Shown here: positions 1 through 5,967 of the stretch, piece after piece
Layout: each line of letters starts with the position of its first letter
How positions within the stretch are numbered: the first letter of the stretch is position 1
Origin: Pyrinomonadaceae bacterium
GTDB lineage: Bacteria; Acidobacteriota; Blastocatellia; Pyrinomonadales; Pyrinomonadaceae
DNA: 7,936 nt
Direction of reading: 5' to 3'
NCBI GenBank assembly: GCA_013813825.1
Contig: JACCRA010000455.1
Location: 1-7,936, forward strand
Program-made: the position numbers and the translations under genes
Notes under the pieces: model-generated
Told to the model about the DNA's origin: nothing
Database searches by the model: none
The model's input: the letters and a program-made list of their open reading frames with translations, nothing else

Positions 1-243
1 GTCGCCTGCGATGGACAGGCGTTGCAACTGCCGCGCAAAGAGTTTCTGATCCTGTCGCGGCTGGCGCGCAACGCCGAACGAATCGTGGCGTCGGAAGAAA
101 TCTGGCGACATTCATGGCCGGGCGACGCGCGGTTCAATCCCGAAAGTTTGCACGTCCACATTTACCGCCTCCGCCGCCGGCTGGAGCCCTTCGGCCTACA
201 CATCGAGACGATGGTCAACGTCGGCTATCGCTTAGTGACATAA
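1..243 (+). CDS. OmpR/PhoB-family response regulator, C-terminal DNA-binding domain (5' truncated)
   Basis: The frame is open from base 1 to the TAA at 241-243 and gives the last 80 residues of a protein whose start lies left of the window. The segment matches the OmpR/PhoB winged helix-turn-helix: LPRKEFLIL (helix 1), then NAERIVASEEIW, then the recognition-helix region with HVHIYRLRRRLE, and a terminal beta-hairpin ending in VGYRLVT. Family members bind direct-repeat promoter sites after phosphorylation of an N-terminal receiver domain, which is not visible here. The recognition helix carries an Arg-rich RLRRRLE stretch, as is usual. The gene lies upstream of a phosphate cluster, so a phosphate role is possible, but nothing in this fragment proves it. 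It is distinct from the regulator starting at 7669, because the two fragments cover different halves of such a protein. A promoter candidate separates it from the next gene. Confidence 0.85.
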   Translation, partial: VACDGQALQLPRKEFLILSRLARNAERIVASEEIWRHSWPGDARFNPESLHVHIYRLRRRLEPFGLHIETMVNVGYRLVT

Positions 244-251
244 AAAGAGAT

Positions 252-332
252 GATGAATGCAGCAGTGTGAGCGATGAATGAAACGCCATGAACGGCGATC
301 TTTCATTCATCGCTCGTCATTTCGCATTCATC
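252..332. repeat. Heptad-based inverted repeat (hairpin) after the response regulator
   Basis: Left arm 252-283 and right arm 301-332 are both 32 nt long. The outer 9 bp (252-260 with 324-332) and the inner 15 bp (269-283 with 301-315) pair perfectly, with an 8-nt unpaired stretch of equal length on both sides. The apex can add a 4-bp stem (284-287 with 294-297). GATGAAT occurs at 252 and again at 273, exactly three 7-nt steps apart, so the arms share the 7-nt period seen in the other junction hairpins of this window. It begins 9 nt after the stop codon at 241-243. There is no T-run directly after it, so it is not a textbook intrinsic terminator. Confidence 0.8.
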
Positions 333-348
333 CTTCCGTATTCCGCGT

Positions 349-407
349 TAGTCACCTCCCGTTCAGCCCGCCTTCAGCTTGAATCCGGCGCGTTTGTTCA
401 ATATAGT
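349..407 (+). promoter_or_regulatory. Candidate promoter with 11-bp-period repeats upstream of the DUF47-pit pair
   Basis: A sigma-70-like promoter is visible: TTGAAT at 379-384, a 17-bp spacer and TATAGT at 402-407, which would start transcription near 414 and leave a leader of about 40 nt. Just upstream, TTCAGC occurs at 362-367 and again at 373-378, an 11-bp period, with a weaker related unit GTCACC one period earlier at 351-356. PhoB boxes in Proteobacteria are 7-bp units repeated every 11 bp, so the geometry fits a Pho box, although the units match the E. coli consensus only at the TCA core. The -35/-10 pair is seen directly. PhoB control is inference. Confidence 0.45.
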
Positions 408-453
408 CCTGCCCCGCTCGTGTTTAATTTCACCGACGGAGCAGACCATCCAC

Positions 454-1077
454 ATGGCGCGTTTCAGTTTTCTCCCGCGTGAGGATCAGTATTTCTCTTT
501 CTTCGCGCAGATGACTTCCTACATTTACGACGCCGCGCGCATCCTCGTCGAGATGCAGCGCGAAGGGGTCAGCGACTACGTCGCGCACGCGCAGCGCGTC
601 AAATCCATCGAGCACGCCTGCGACGAATTGACGCACACCGTCGCGAACAACCTCAACAAGTCGTTCATCACGCCCTTCGACCGCGAAGACATTTACATGC
701 TGTCGAGCGGCCTTGACGACATCGTTGATCTGATCGATGACGCCGCTCGCGCGATGGTCATGTTCGACATGCGCGAGAGCACACCGCACGCCCGCAACTT
801 CGCCGACGTGATTCAGCGCATGGCCGTCCAGCTCCACGAGATCGTCTCGACGCTCGCTCGCCCGACGGGCATAACGCCCCGCCTCGTCGAGATTCACCGG
901 CTCGAAAACGAAGGCGACGACATCTATCACGCGGCCGTCGCTGAACTGTTCCGGCATGAAACCAACCCGCTTAACGTCATCAAGTGGAAAGAGATTTACG
1001 AAAAGCTCGAAGCCGCCATCGACCGCTGCGAACAGGTCGCCAACATCATCGAGAGCGTGATTATTAAGAATGCCTGA
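454..1077 (+). CDS. DUF47 / PhoU-like Pit accessory protein
   Basis: The 207-residue product is the usual length for the DUF47 (PhoU_div, TIGR00153) family, helical PhoU-like proteins commonly encoded next to Pit phosphate permeases and thought to modulate their activity in the cytoplasm. It opens with MARFSFLPREDQYFSFFAQM, matching the family's typical FLPREDKFF-like start. Conserved landmarks follow: EHACDELTH at residues 53-61, TPFDREDI at 73-80, an acidic helix LDDIVDLIDDA at 87-97 and ENEGDDIY at 151-158; these acidic clusters resemble the metal-binding helices of PhoU. An in-frame TTG at 379 would add 25 residues, but it lies in the promoter's -35 element and the added sequence is unlike the family, so ATG 454 is preferred. 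GGAG at 438-441 is a weak, distant ribosome site. The pit gene follows after one hairpin, which supports a Pit-partner role. Specific regulation of Pit here is inferred from context. Confidence 0.88.
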   Translation: MARFSFLPREDQYFSFFAQMTSYIYDAARILVEMQREGVSDYVAHAQRVKSIEHACDELTHTVANNLNKSFITPFDREDIYMLSSGLDDIVDLIDDAARAMVMFDMRESTPHARNFADVIQRMAVQLHEIVSTLARPTGITPRLVEIHRLENEGDDIYHAAVAELFRHETNPLNVIKWKEIYEKLEAAIDRCEQVANIIESVIIKNA

Positions 1078-1082
1078 AGGCA

Positions 1083-1141
1083 GGGATGAGGGATGAGGGA
1101 TGAAGCGAAACGCTTTCGCCATCCTTATCATCCCTCATCCC
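1083..1141. repeat. GGGATGA heptad hairpin between the DUF47 gene and pit
   Basis: The left arm is three tandem GGGATGA units (1083-1103). The right arm carries two perfect complementary units, TCATCCC at 1128-1134 and 1135-1141, with a degenerate third inside. Positions 1090-1103 pair perfectly with 1128-1141 (14 bp), and the loop holds a second small stem, GCGAAA 1105-1110 with TTTCGC 1114-1119. It starts 5 nt after the DUF47 stop and ends 9 nt before the pit ATG, so it fills the junction. ATG triplets inside the units create a spurious upstream start at 1100 in the pit frame. Confidence 0.85.
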
Positions 1142-1150
1142 TTATTATTT

Positions 1151-2194
1151 ATGTCTGTCACTCTAACCTTTGTCATCATCATTATCTTCGTCGCGCTGGT
1201 CTTCGATTACATCAACGGTTTTCACGACGCGGCTAACTCCATCGCCACGGTCGTCTCGACGCGGGTGCTGTCGCCGGGAATGGCGGTGATGTGGGCCGCG
1301 TTCTTCAACTTCGTCGCGTTTGCGGTGCTGGGCACGAGCGTCGCCAAGACCATCGGCGGCGACTTGATCCGCATCGAGTTGATCGCGCCCGACGTGCGGC
1401 TCTACGTGCTGCTCGCCGGGCTGCTCGGCGCGATCATCTGGAATTTGATCACTTGGTATCTGGGATTGCCGACTTCGAGTTCGCACGCGCTGGTGGGCGG
1501 CTACGCCGGGGCGGCGATGATCGCCTACGGCGGCGTGAGCGGGCTACTGAAGCCAGAAGGCTGGATCAAAACGCTGGTATTCATCATCGCCTCGCCGCTA
1601 ATCGGGATGACGCTCGGTTTTTTGCTGATGGTCGCGGTGTTCTGGATTTTCCGCCGCTCCACGGTAACGCGCGTGGATAAATTGTTCCGGCGCGGGCAAC
1701 TGCTTTCCGCCGCCGCCTACTCGCTCGGGCACGGCGGCAACGACGCGCAGAAAACGATGGGCATTATCACGGCGGTATTGGTGGCGAGCAACCTCGTCGC
1801 CCCCGGCGAGGGCGGCCGGTTGCCGGAGATTCCATTGTGGGTGGTGCTCGCGGCACACGCGGCGATTGCGGGCGGGACGCTCTCCGGCGGCTGGCGGATC
1901 GTTCACACGATGGGATCGAAGATCACGAAATTAAAGCCGGTCGGCGGCTTCTGCGCCGAGACGGCCGGGGCCGTCACGCTCTTCGGCGCGACGCTCGCCG
2001 GCATCCCCGTCTCGACGACGCACACGATCACCGGGGCCATCGTCGGCGTCGGCTCGACGCGCCGCCTCTCCGCCGTCAAATGGGGCGTCGCCGGCCGCAT
2101 CGTCTGGGCGTGGGTGCTGACGATCCCCATCGCCGCCACCATCGCGGCGCTCTCCTACGCAGTCATCATCTTGATCGACAAAGTCGCGGGGTAA
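1151..2194 (+). CDS. pit: Low-affinity inorganic phosphate transporter, PiT family
   Basis: This 347-residue membrane protein belongs to the PiT family (PF01384), which moves inorganic phosphate, often as a neutral metal-phosphate complex with protons, across the inner membrane. The family signature NGFHDAANSIATVVSTR lies in the first helix region (residues 22-38), and its second-half counterpart GHGGNDAQKTMG lies at 193-204. A second internal repeat pair, GLPTSSSHALVGG and GIPVSTTHTITGA, shows the inverted two-fold PiT architecture. Multiple hydrophobic segments run throughout, with a shorter central loop (RRSTVTRVDKLFRRG) than in E. coli PitA. ATG 1151 is chosen because the alternative ATG at 1100 lies inside the hairpin and would add 17 residues encoded by repeat DNA. 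No Shine-Dalgarno sequence precedes 1151; the leader is pyrimidine-rich and then AT-rich. It sits directly after its DUF47 partner and is probably co-transcribed with it. Confidence 0.95.
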   Translation: MSVTLTFVIIIIFVALVFDYINGFHDAANSIATVVSTRVLSPGMAVMWAAFFNFVAFAVLGTSVAKTIGGDLIRIELIAPDVRLYVLLAGLLGAIIWNLITWYLGLPTSSSHALVGGYAGAAMIAYGGVSGLLKPEGWIKTLVFIIASPLIGMTLGFLLMVAVFWIFRRSTVTRVDKLFRRGQLLSAAAYSLGHGGNDAQKTMGIITAVLVASNLVAPGEGGRLPEIPLWVVLAAHAAIAGGTLSGGWRIVHTMGSKITKLKPVGGFCAETAGAVTLFGATLAGIPVSTTHTITGAIVGVGSTRRLSAVKWGVAGRIVWAWVLTIPIAATIAALSYAVIILIDKVAG

Positions 2195-2252
2195 GGGGAG
2201 CGTTTCAGGGTGTGGATACACGGCCATGACGCCAACAAAATGCAAAGATGTC

Positions 2253-2268
2253 AGCCCCGGCAGGGGCG
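2253..2268. repeat. GC-rich dispersed repeat unit, copy 1
   Basis: The 16-nt unit agccccggcaggggcg is itself a small hairpin (GCCCC, GGCA loop, GGGGC). The identical 16 nt recurs at 2322-2337, and an inverted copy lies at 2364-2377. Next to it, AGCTT (2278-2282) and AAGCT (2290-2294) form a second small palindrome, followed by ATGGGC. Short GC-rich palindromes of this type resemble REP/REPIN elements. It lies in the gene-free stretch 2195-2591, which otherwise holds no supported coding sequence. Confidence 0.75.
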
Positions 2269-2320
2269 CTAAATCAGAGCTTGTAGCGTAAGCTATGGGC
2301 AAGTATCAACAAATGTGAGG

Positions 2321-2380
2321 AAGCCCCGGCAGGGGCGAAATATCAACCGGCTCGAATATCTTTCGCCCCTGCCGGGGTTT
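2321..2380 (+). terminator. REP-like inverted pair; possible terminator between pit and pstS
   Basis: Positions 2321-2340 and 2361-2380 are inverted copies of the same 20 nt, with 19 of 20 positions complementary, around a 20-nt loop. The right copy ends in GGGG followed by TTTT (2377-2381), so the transcript would form a very stable stem followed by a short U-run. That could end the DUF47-pit transcript before the pstS promoter. It is equally a head-to-head pair of the GC-rich repeat seen at 2253, that is, a REPIN-like arrangement, and the two readings are compatible. Confidence 0.55.
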
Positions 2381-2396
2381 TGACTTGTCTCATGCG

Positions 2397-2447
2397 CTTG
2401 AGTCCACGGCTCAAGCTGTGGGCTTCTGGTCTACCGCCCTTGCCGGG
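2397..2447. repeat. Degenerate repeat remnants (CCACGGCT palindrome and CGCCCTTGCCGGG)
   Basis: CCACGGCT at 2404-2411 and AGCTGTGG at 2414-2421 form an 8-bp palindrome with one G-T mismatch around a 2-nt centre. It is followed by GGCTT and then by CGCCCTTGCCGGG at 2435-2447, a decayed copy of the inverted GC-rich unit at 2364. The combination of a GCTT...AAGCTNTGGGC block with a GC-rich block is seen twice in this gap (also near 2253-2300), so it looks like a composite repeat. From 2448 to about 2498 I see nothing recognisable. Confidence 0.5.
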
Positions 2448-2498
2448 ACTAAAACGAAGCATCACGCGCTTTCAGAATTTCGTCTTCGCAATCCGCCG

Positions 2499-2554
2499 CC
2501 GTTACATAAACTTAAGCACTAGTTCAGACGACTGTAACATCAGAGGCCTATTCT
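2499..2554 (+). promoter_or_regulatory. Candidate Pho-box promoter of pstS
   Basis: Four 7-nt units spaced exactly 11 bp apart precede pstS: CCGTTAC (2499), ACTTAAG (2510), AGTTCAG (2521) and CTGTAAC (2532). The last matches the Proteobacterial PhoB half-site CTGTMAY in full and the others partly; T at position 4 and A at position 6 are constant. A -10-like TATTCT begins at 2549, ten bases after the last unit, which is the spacing of PhoB-activated promoters, and no -35 hexamer is evident, also typical of the class. A GTTACA/TGTAAC inverted pair (2501-2506, 2533-2538) is included. The repeat geometry is observed; PhoB binding is inferred. Confidence 0.5.
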
Positions 2555-2581
2555 AAAACCTTTTCGGCAAAGCTCATTATT

Positions 2582-2587
2582 AGGAGA
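2582..2587 (+). promoter_or_regulatory. Shine-Dalgarno sequence of pstS
   Basis: AGGAGA ends 4 nt before the ATG at 2592. It is the only convincing Shine-Dalgarno sequence ahead of any full-length gene in this window and fixes the pstS start. It fits PstS being needed in excess over the membrane and ATPase subunits. Confidence 0.8.
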
Positions 2588-2591
2588 ATCC

Positions 2592-3695
2592 ATGTCCCTT
2601 TTATATCAAGTGACTCTGCGCGTCGCCGTCGCGCTGCTGGCGCTCTCGTCGCTCGTCGCTGCGTCAGCTTGTAGCCCCGACGGCCGGAATGGCGGTCCGG
2701 CCGCGAACAACGCCGGCGGCGCGGTGCGCTTGCAGGGCGCGGGCGCGTCGTTTCCGAACCCGCTCTATCAAAAGTGGCTCAGCGAATATAAGAAGACGAA
2801 CACGGGCGCATCCATCGACTATCAATCGACCGGCTCCGGCGCGGGCATCAAGCAATTCACCGAGCGCACCATCGACTTTGGCGCAACCGACAAGCCGATG
2901 AACGAAGAGGAGTTGAAGAAAGCCCCCGGCGAGGTCTTCCATATTCCGACGGTGCTCGGCGCGGTCGTCCTGACTTACAACTTGACCGGAGTGAATCAAT
3001 CGCTCCGCTTTTCGCCCGACGTGATCGCCGACATCTTCCTCGGCAAAATCAAGAAGTGGGACGACGCGCGCATCAAGGCCGACAACCCCGGCGTCGCATT
3101 GCCCGCGGCCGACATCGCGGTGGTCCACCGCTCGGACAGCAGCGGCACTTCCGCCGTCTTTACCGATTACCTCTCGAAGATCAGCCCCGAATGGAAAGAG
3201 AAGGTCGGGACGGGTGGCTCGCCCGCGTGGCCGGTCGGTCAGGGCGGCAAAGGCAACGAAGGCGTCTCCGGCATGATCAAGCAGCAGCCCAACACGCTCG
3301 GCTACGTCGAATTAGCTTACGCCAAGCAGATCAATTTGCCCGTCGCGCTGATCAAAAACAGTTCGGGCAACTTCGCTGAGCCGACGCTCGACAATGTGAC
3401 AGCGGCCGCCGCCGATGCGCTCGCCGCGACGCCCGAAGACCTTCGTGTCTCGATCACCAACGCTCCCGGCGCAAACGCCTATCCGATTGCCAGCTACACC
3501 TACGTCCTCGTCTATAAAGATCAATCGGACGCCGCGAAAGGCAAAGCCCTCGTCGATTTTCTCTGGTGGGGCATCCACGACGGCACTCAGTTCGCCAAAG
3601 ACATGCAGTACGCCCCGCTACCCGCCGACATGATCAAGCGCGTCGAAGCCAAGCTCAACGCGGTAATATCCGGCGGCAAGACGCTCCGCAGTTAA
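2592..3695 (+). CDS. pstS: Phosphate ABC transporter substrate-binding protein PstS (lipoprotein)
   Basis: The 367-residue product is the extracytoplasmic phosphate-binding subunit of the Pst ABC importer. The N-terminus is a signal peptide: a hydrophobic stretch from about residue 11 to 24, ending ASAC with Cys27, so lipidation by signal peptidase II is likely although the lipobox is not ideal (Ala at -3). A Gly/Asn-rich linker follows. The mature domain starts LQGAGASFPNPLYQKW, and the phosphate-binding loops are recognisable: GASFP, STGSGAGIKQF, DFGATDKPM and RSDSSGTSAVFTDYL. The later GGKGNEGVSGMIKQQPNTLGYVE segment is also characteristic. Length and domain order are normal for the family. 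It is separated from pit by its own promoter region and leads pstC-pstA-pstB-phoU, consistent with a phosphate-starvation-induced operon. The stop codon TAA overlaps the first base of the following inverted repeat. Confidence 0.97.
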   Translation: MSLLYQVTLRVAVALLALSSLVAASACSPDGRNGGPAANNAGGAVRLQGAGASFPNPLYQKWLSEYKKTNTGASIDYQSTGSGAGIKQFTERTIDFGATDKPMNEEELKKAPGEVFHIPTVLGAVVLTYNLTGVNQSLRFSPDVIADIFLGKIKKWDDARIKADNPGVALPAADIAVVHRSDSSGTSAVFTDYLSKISPEWKEKVGTGGSPAWPVGQGGKGNEGVSGMIKQQPNTLGYVELAYAKQINLPVALIKNSSGNFAEPTLDNVTAAAADALAATPEDLRVSITNAPGANAYPIASYTYVLVYKDQSDAAKGKALVDFLWWGIHDGTQFAKDMQYAPLPADMIKRVEAKLNAVISGGKTLRS

Positions 3696-3780
3696 GGGAT
3701 GAGGGCGAGGGATGAGGGATGAATAAGAACAGATGGCTTGGGGCTTTTATTTCATCCCTCATCCCTCCGCCCTCATCCCT
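3695..3780. repeat. GGGATGA heptad hairpin between pstS and pstC
   Basis: Left arm 3695-3723 and right arm 3751-3780 are complementary at 29 of 30 positions, the only difference being one missing base in the left arm. The right arm reads as exact 7-nt steps (TTCATCC, CTCATCC, CTCCGCC and so on). The variant step with CCGCC is matched by GGGCG in the left arm, so the arms covary. The 27-nt loop (3724-3750) contains GGCT then GGGCTTTT. The element starts at the last base of the pstS stop codon and ends 8 nt before the pstC ATG. Confidence 0.9.
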
Positions 3781-3788
3781 ATTTTGTT

Positions 3789-4799
3789 ATGTCTAACCCG
3801 CAACCGGCCTTACCAACTCCGGCTTCCGCCTACGGCGCGCGCGCGCGTGTGTGGGACTGGCGGCGGGCTTTGTCGCCGACGGGCGACTTAGGCGACGCCG
3901 TGTTCCGCGGCGCGCTCTTCTTGTGCGCGTTGCTGCTGCTGCTGATCGTGGCGGCAATGATCGCGGCGATGGCGTCCATGTCAACGCTCTCAATGCGCGA
4001 GTTCGGGTGGGGATTTCTGACCAGCAGCCAGTGGAACCCGCTGGCTAATAAGTTCGGCGCGTGGCCGTTCATTTATGGCACGGTGATGTCGTCAATCATC
4101 GCGCTGTTGATTAGCGTGCCGCTGTCGCTCGGCGTCGCGGTCTTCCTCGTCGAGCAGGCCCCGGCGCGCGTGGCGCGCCCGCTCACGTTCCTCGTCGAAC
4201 TGCTGGCGGCGATTCCGTCAGTCGTCTATGGACTGTGGGGCATCTTTGTGCTGGCTCCGTTTTTGCGCGTTCATGTCATGCCGCCGCTGCAAAATTGGTT
4301 CGGGTTTCTGCCGCTGTTTCAAGGCAGCATTACCGGCATCAGTTTGCTGACGGGCGGAGTGATTCTCGCGATCATGATCACGCCGATCATCTCAGCGGTC
4401 GTGCGCGATGTGCTGGCCGCCGTCCCGGTGTCGCAACGCGAAGCGGCGCTCGCTTTGGGCGCGACGAGGTGGGAGACGACGCGCGTCGTTTTGGCGAACG
4501 GCGGCCCCGGCATTGCGGGCGCGATCATCCTCGGCTTGGGCCGCGCCGTCGGCGAGACGATGGCGGTGACGATGCTGATCGGCAACCGCCCGGAAGTATC
4601 CGCCTCGCTCTTCGCTCCGTCGTACACCATCGCCTCGGTGCTGGCAAACGAGTTCCGCGAAGCGACCGGTGATCTTTACGTCAGCGCACTGGTTCAGTTG
4701 GGGTTAATTCTGTTCTTCGTCACCTTCGTCATCAACGGCGCGGCGCGCCTCCTCGTCTGGAGCGTGACGCGCGGCACGAGCGGCACAGCCCGCGCTTAA
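3789..4799 (+). CDS. pstC: Phosphate ABC transporter permease PstC
   Basis: This 336-residue inner-membrane protein is one of the two permease subunits of the Pst importer. After a roughly 40-residue cytoplasmic N-terminus comes a strong first transmembrane segment (GALFLCALLLLLIVAAMIAAM), then GWGFLTSSQWNP, a PstC-typical sequence, and five further hydrophobic segments. AAIPSVVYGLWGIFVLAP is the conserved core of PstC/PstA, and the EAA loop that contacts PstB is REAALALGATRWETT, starting at about residue 217, followed by GLGRAVGETMAV. The start is ATG 3789; an in-frame ATG at 3738 lies within the hairpin and would add 17 repeat-encoded residues. There is no Shine-Dalgarno sequence: the ATG follows CATCCCT plus an 8-nt AT-rich spacer. 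The pairing with pstA is separated by an unusually long 178-nt junction occupied by another hairpin. Confidence 0.96.
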   Translation: MSNPQPALPTPASAYGARARVWDWRRALSPTGDLGDAVFRGALFLCALLLLLIVAAMIAAMASMSTLSMREFGWGFLTSSQWNPLANKFGAWPFIYGTVMSSIIALLISVPLSLGVAVFLVEQAPARVARPLTFLVELLAAIPSVVYGLWGIFVLAPFLRVHVMPPLQNWFGFLPLFQGSITGISLLTGGVILAIMITPIISAVVRDVLAAVPVSQREAALALGATRWETTRVVLANGGPGIAGAIILGLGRAVGETMAVTMLIGNRPEVSASLFAPSYTIASVLANEFREATGDLYVSALVQLGLILFFVTFVINGAARLLVWSVTRGTSGTARA

Positions 4800-4833
4800 G
4801 CCGCTTCGAGTTTGTAAGGCTAGAAGCAAATTA

Positions 4834-4960
4834 ACCACAGAGGACGAAGAGCAAGGACGAAGGCGGAAGGATGAAGGATGAAAGAAAAATTCAAGGCTGT
4901 GGCTTCTGCTTCATCTTTCCGCCTTCATTCTTCATCCTTGCCTTTGTGTCCTCTACGGTG
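4834..4960. repeat. Long heptad hairpin between pstC and pstA (CCACAGAGG / AAGGATG type)
   Basis: The left arm (about 4834-4881) runs from ACCACAGAGGAC to tandem AAGGATG units; the right arm (about 4911-4960) runs from TCATCTTTCCGCC to GTCCTCTACGGTG. Complementarity is good but imperfect (GCGGAA with TTCCGC, GAGGAC with GTCCTC, GCAAGGA with TCCTTGC), with small internal offsets. Both arms step in 7-nt units of the form GAAGGAT and TTCATCC. The loop has GGCTGTGGCTTCTGCTTCATC-like content with GGCT at 4895. The rest of the 4800-4977 junction holds nothing else I recognise. Confidence 0.8.
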
Positions 4961-4977
4961 AAATCAATTATTGACTG

Positions 4978-5841
4978 ATGTTCAAGCCTGAATCGATGAC
5001 GACCGGTAATAACAAAGCTGACTCCGCGCGGCGCACGGTGAGCGTGATGATGACGACGCTGACGGCCGCGTGCGCGCTGTTCGCCGTGGTGATTTTGCTG
5101 CTCATCCTCGGTTACATCGCGGCGCGCGGCATCGGCTCGCTGAATTTGCAGTTTTTGACCGACATCCCGCGCCCGGTGGGCGAAGGCGGCGGAATCGGTA
5201 ACGCCATCGTCGGCTCGCTCGTGCTCTTAGTGCTGTCCTCAGTCATCGGGATGCCGCTCGGCATCGCGACCGGGATTTACCTCGCGGAGTTCGGCGTGGG
5301 GCGCTTCGCCGGCGTCGTCCGCTTTATGGCCGACACGCTGACCGGCATTCCGTCCATCGTCGTTGGCGTCTTCGTCTATACGATCATCGTGTTGCCATTC
5401 AGGCAATTCTCGGCGTTCGCCGGGGGCGTCGCGCTGGCATTGATCATGATCCCGATTGTGGCGCGTACGACCGAAGAGATGATCCGGCTGGTGCCGGCCA
5501 GTTTGCGCGAGGGGGCGCTGGCGCTCGGCGCGCCGCAGTGGCGGGTGACGCTCGGCGTGGTGCTGCCGGCCGCGATGTCCGGCATCGCCACCGGCGCGAT
5601 GCTCGCGGTCGCGCGCGTCTCCGGCGAAACCGCGCCGCTCCTGTTCACCGCGCTCAACTACAACGACTTTAATTACTATCTGGATCAGCCCATCGCCTCG
5701 TTGACGGTGCAGATTTACAACTACTCGATCTCGCCCTACGATGAATGGCACGCGCAGGCGTGGGCGGCCACGCTCGTCCTGATGACGCTCATCCTCGTCA
5801 TCAACATCGCCGTCCGCTTCTTCACGCGAAAGCGAGTTTAG
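4978..5841 (+). CDS. pstA: Phosphate ABC transporter permease PstA
   Basis: The 287-residue product is the second permease subunit, partnering PstC in the inner membrane. It has an N-terminal transmembrane segment (LFAVVILLLILGYIAARG), then LQFLTDIPRPVGEGGGIGNAI, which is characteristic of PstA, and five more hydrophobic segments. The conserved TGIPSIVVGVFVY precedes the EAA loop at about residues 172-190 (SLREGALALGAPQW), followed by ARVSGETAPLLFTAL, the PstA hallmark. It ends with a hydrophobic helix and a short basic tail (RFFTRKRV). ATG 4978 is preferred; ATG 4996 is a possible alternative that would remove only six residues, and neither has a Shine-Dalgarno sequence. Length is normal for the family. 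The stop codon abuts the next inverted repeat. Confidence 0.96.
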   Translation: MFKPESMTTGNNKADSARRTVSVMMTTLTAACALFAVVILLLILGYIAARGIGSLNLQFLTDIPRPVGEGGGIGNAIVGSLVLLVLSSVIGMPLGIATGIYLAEFGVGRFAGVVRFMADTLTGIPSIVVGVFVYTIIVLPFRQFSAFAGGVALALIMIPIVARTTEEMIRLVPASLREGALALGAPQWRVTLGVVLPAAMSGIATGAMLAVARVSGETAPLLFTALNYNDFNYYLDQPIASLTVQIYNYSISPYDEWHAQAWAATLVLMTLILVINIAVRFFTRKRV

Positions 5842-5956
5842 CGATCAGCGGTCAGCCATCAGCTTTCAGCTTTTTGCTGTCGCACCGAGCGAAATTTTGG
5901 CAGACTTTCAACCAACCGCAACAGTTAGTCTTGGCTGATTGCTGACTGCTGATTGC
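5841..5956. repeat. NTCAGCN heptad hairpin between pstA and pstB
   Basis: Left arm 5841-5863 and right arm 5934-5956 are complementary at 20 of 23 positions, and two of the three exceptions are G-U compatible in RNA. Each arm is a string of 7-nt units: ATCAGCG, GTCAGCC, ATCAGCT and continuing TTCAGCT on the left, and GATTGCT / GACTGCT on the right. The loop of about 70 nt includes an AT-rich patch (GAAATTTTGG). The element starts on the last base of the pstA stop and ends 11 nt before the pstB ATG. Confidence 0.8.
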
Positions 5957-5967
5957 CGATAGCTTCT

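Noticed and set aside
288..482. Small plus-strand open frame of 64 codons before the DUF47 gene
   Set aside because: It starts in the hairpin loop, runs through the candidate promoter and overlaps the DUF47 start in another frame; no ribosome site and no family resemblance.
430..1131. Long minus-strand open frame (233 codons) opposite the DUF47 gene
   Set aside because: It is a mirror frame of a well-supported gene in GC-rich DNA; its product is rich in Asp/Val/Arg with no recognisable domain and it begins inside the hairpin.
2195..2498. Possible small gene or structured RNA in the pit-pstS gap
   Set aside because: No open frame with a plausible start was supported, and the visible structure is accounted for by repeated GC-rich palindromes.
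3695..3780. MITE or insertion-sequence remnant with terminal inverted repeats
   Set aside because: I see no flanking target-site duplication and no transposase fragment; the arms are tandem heptads rather than typical transposon ends.
5239..5751. Minus-strand open frame of 170 codons opposite pstA
   Set aside because: The translation is dominated by Arg, Asp, Gly and His, as expected for an antisense shadow of GC-rich membrane-protein coding DNA; no start signal or family resemblance.
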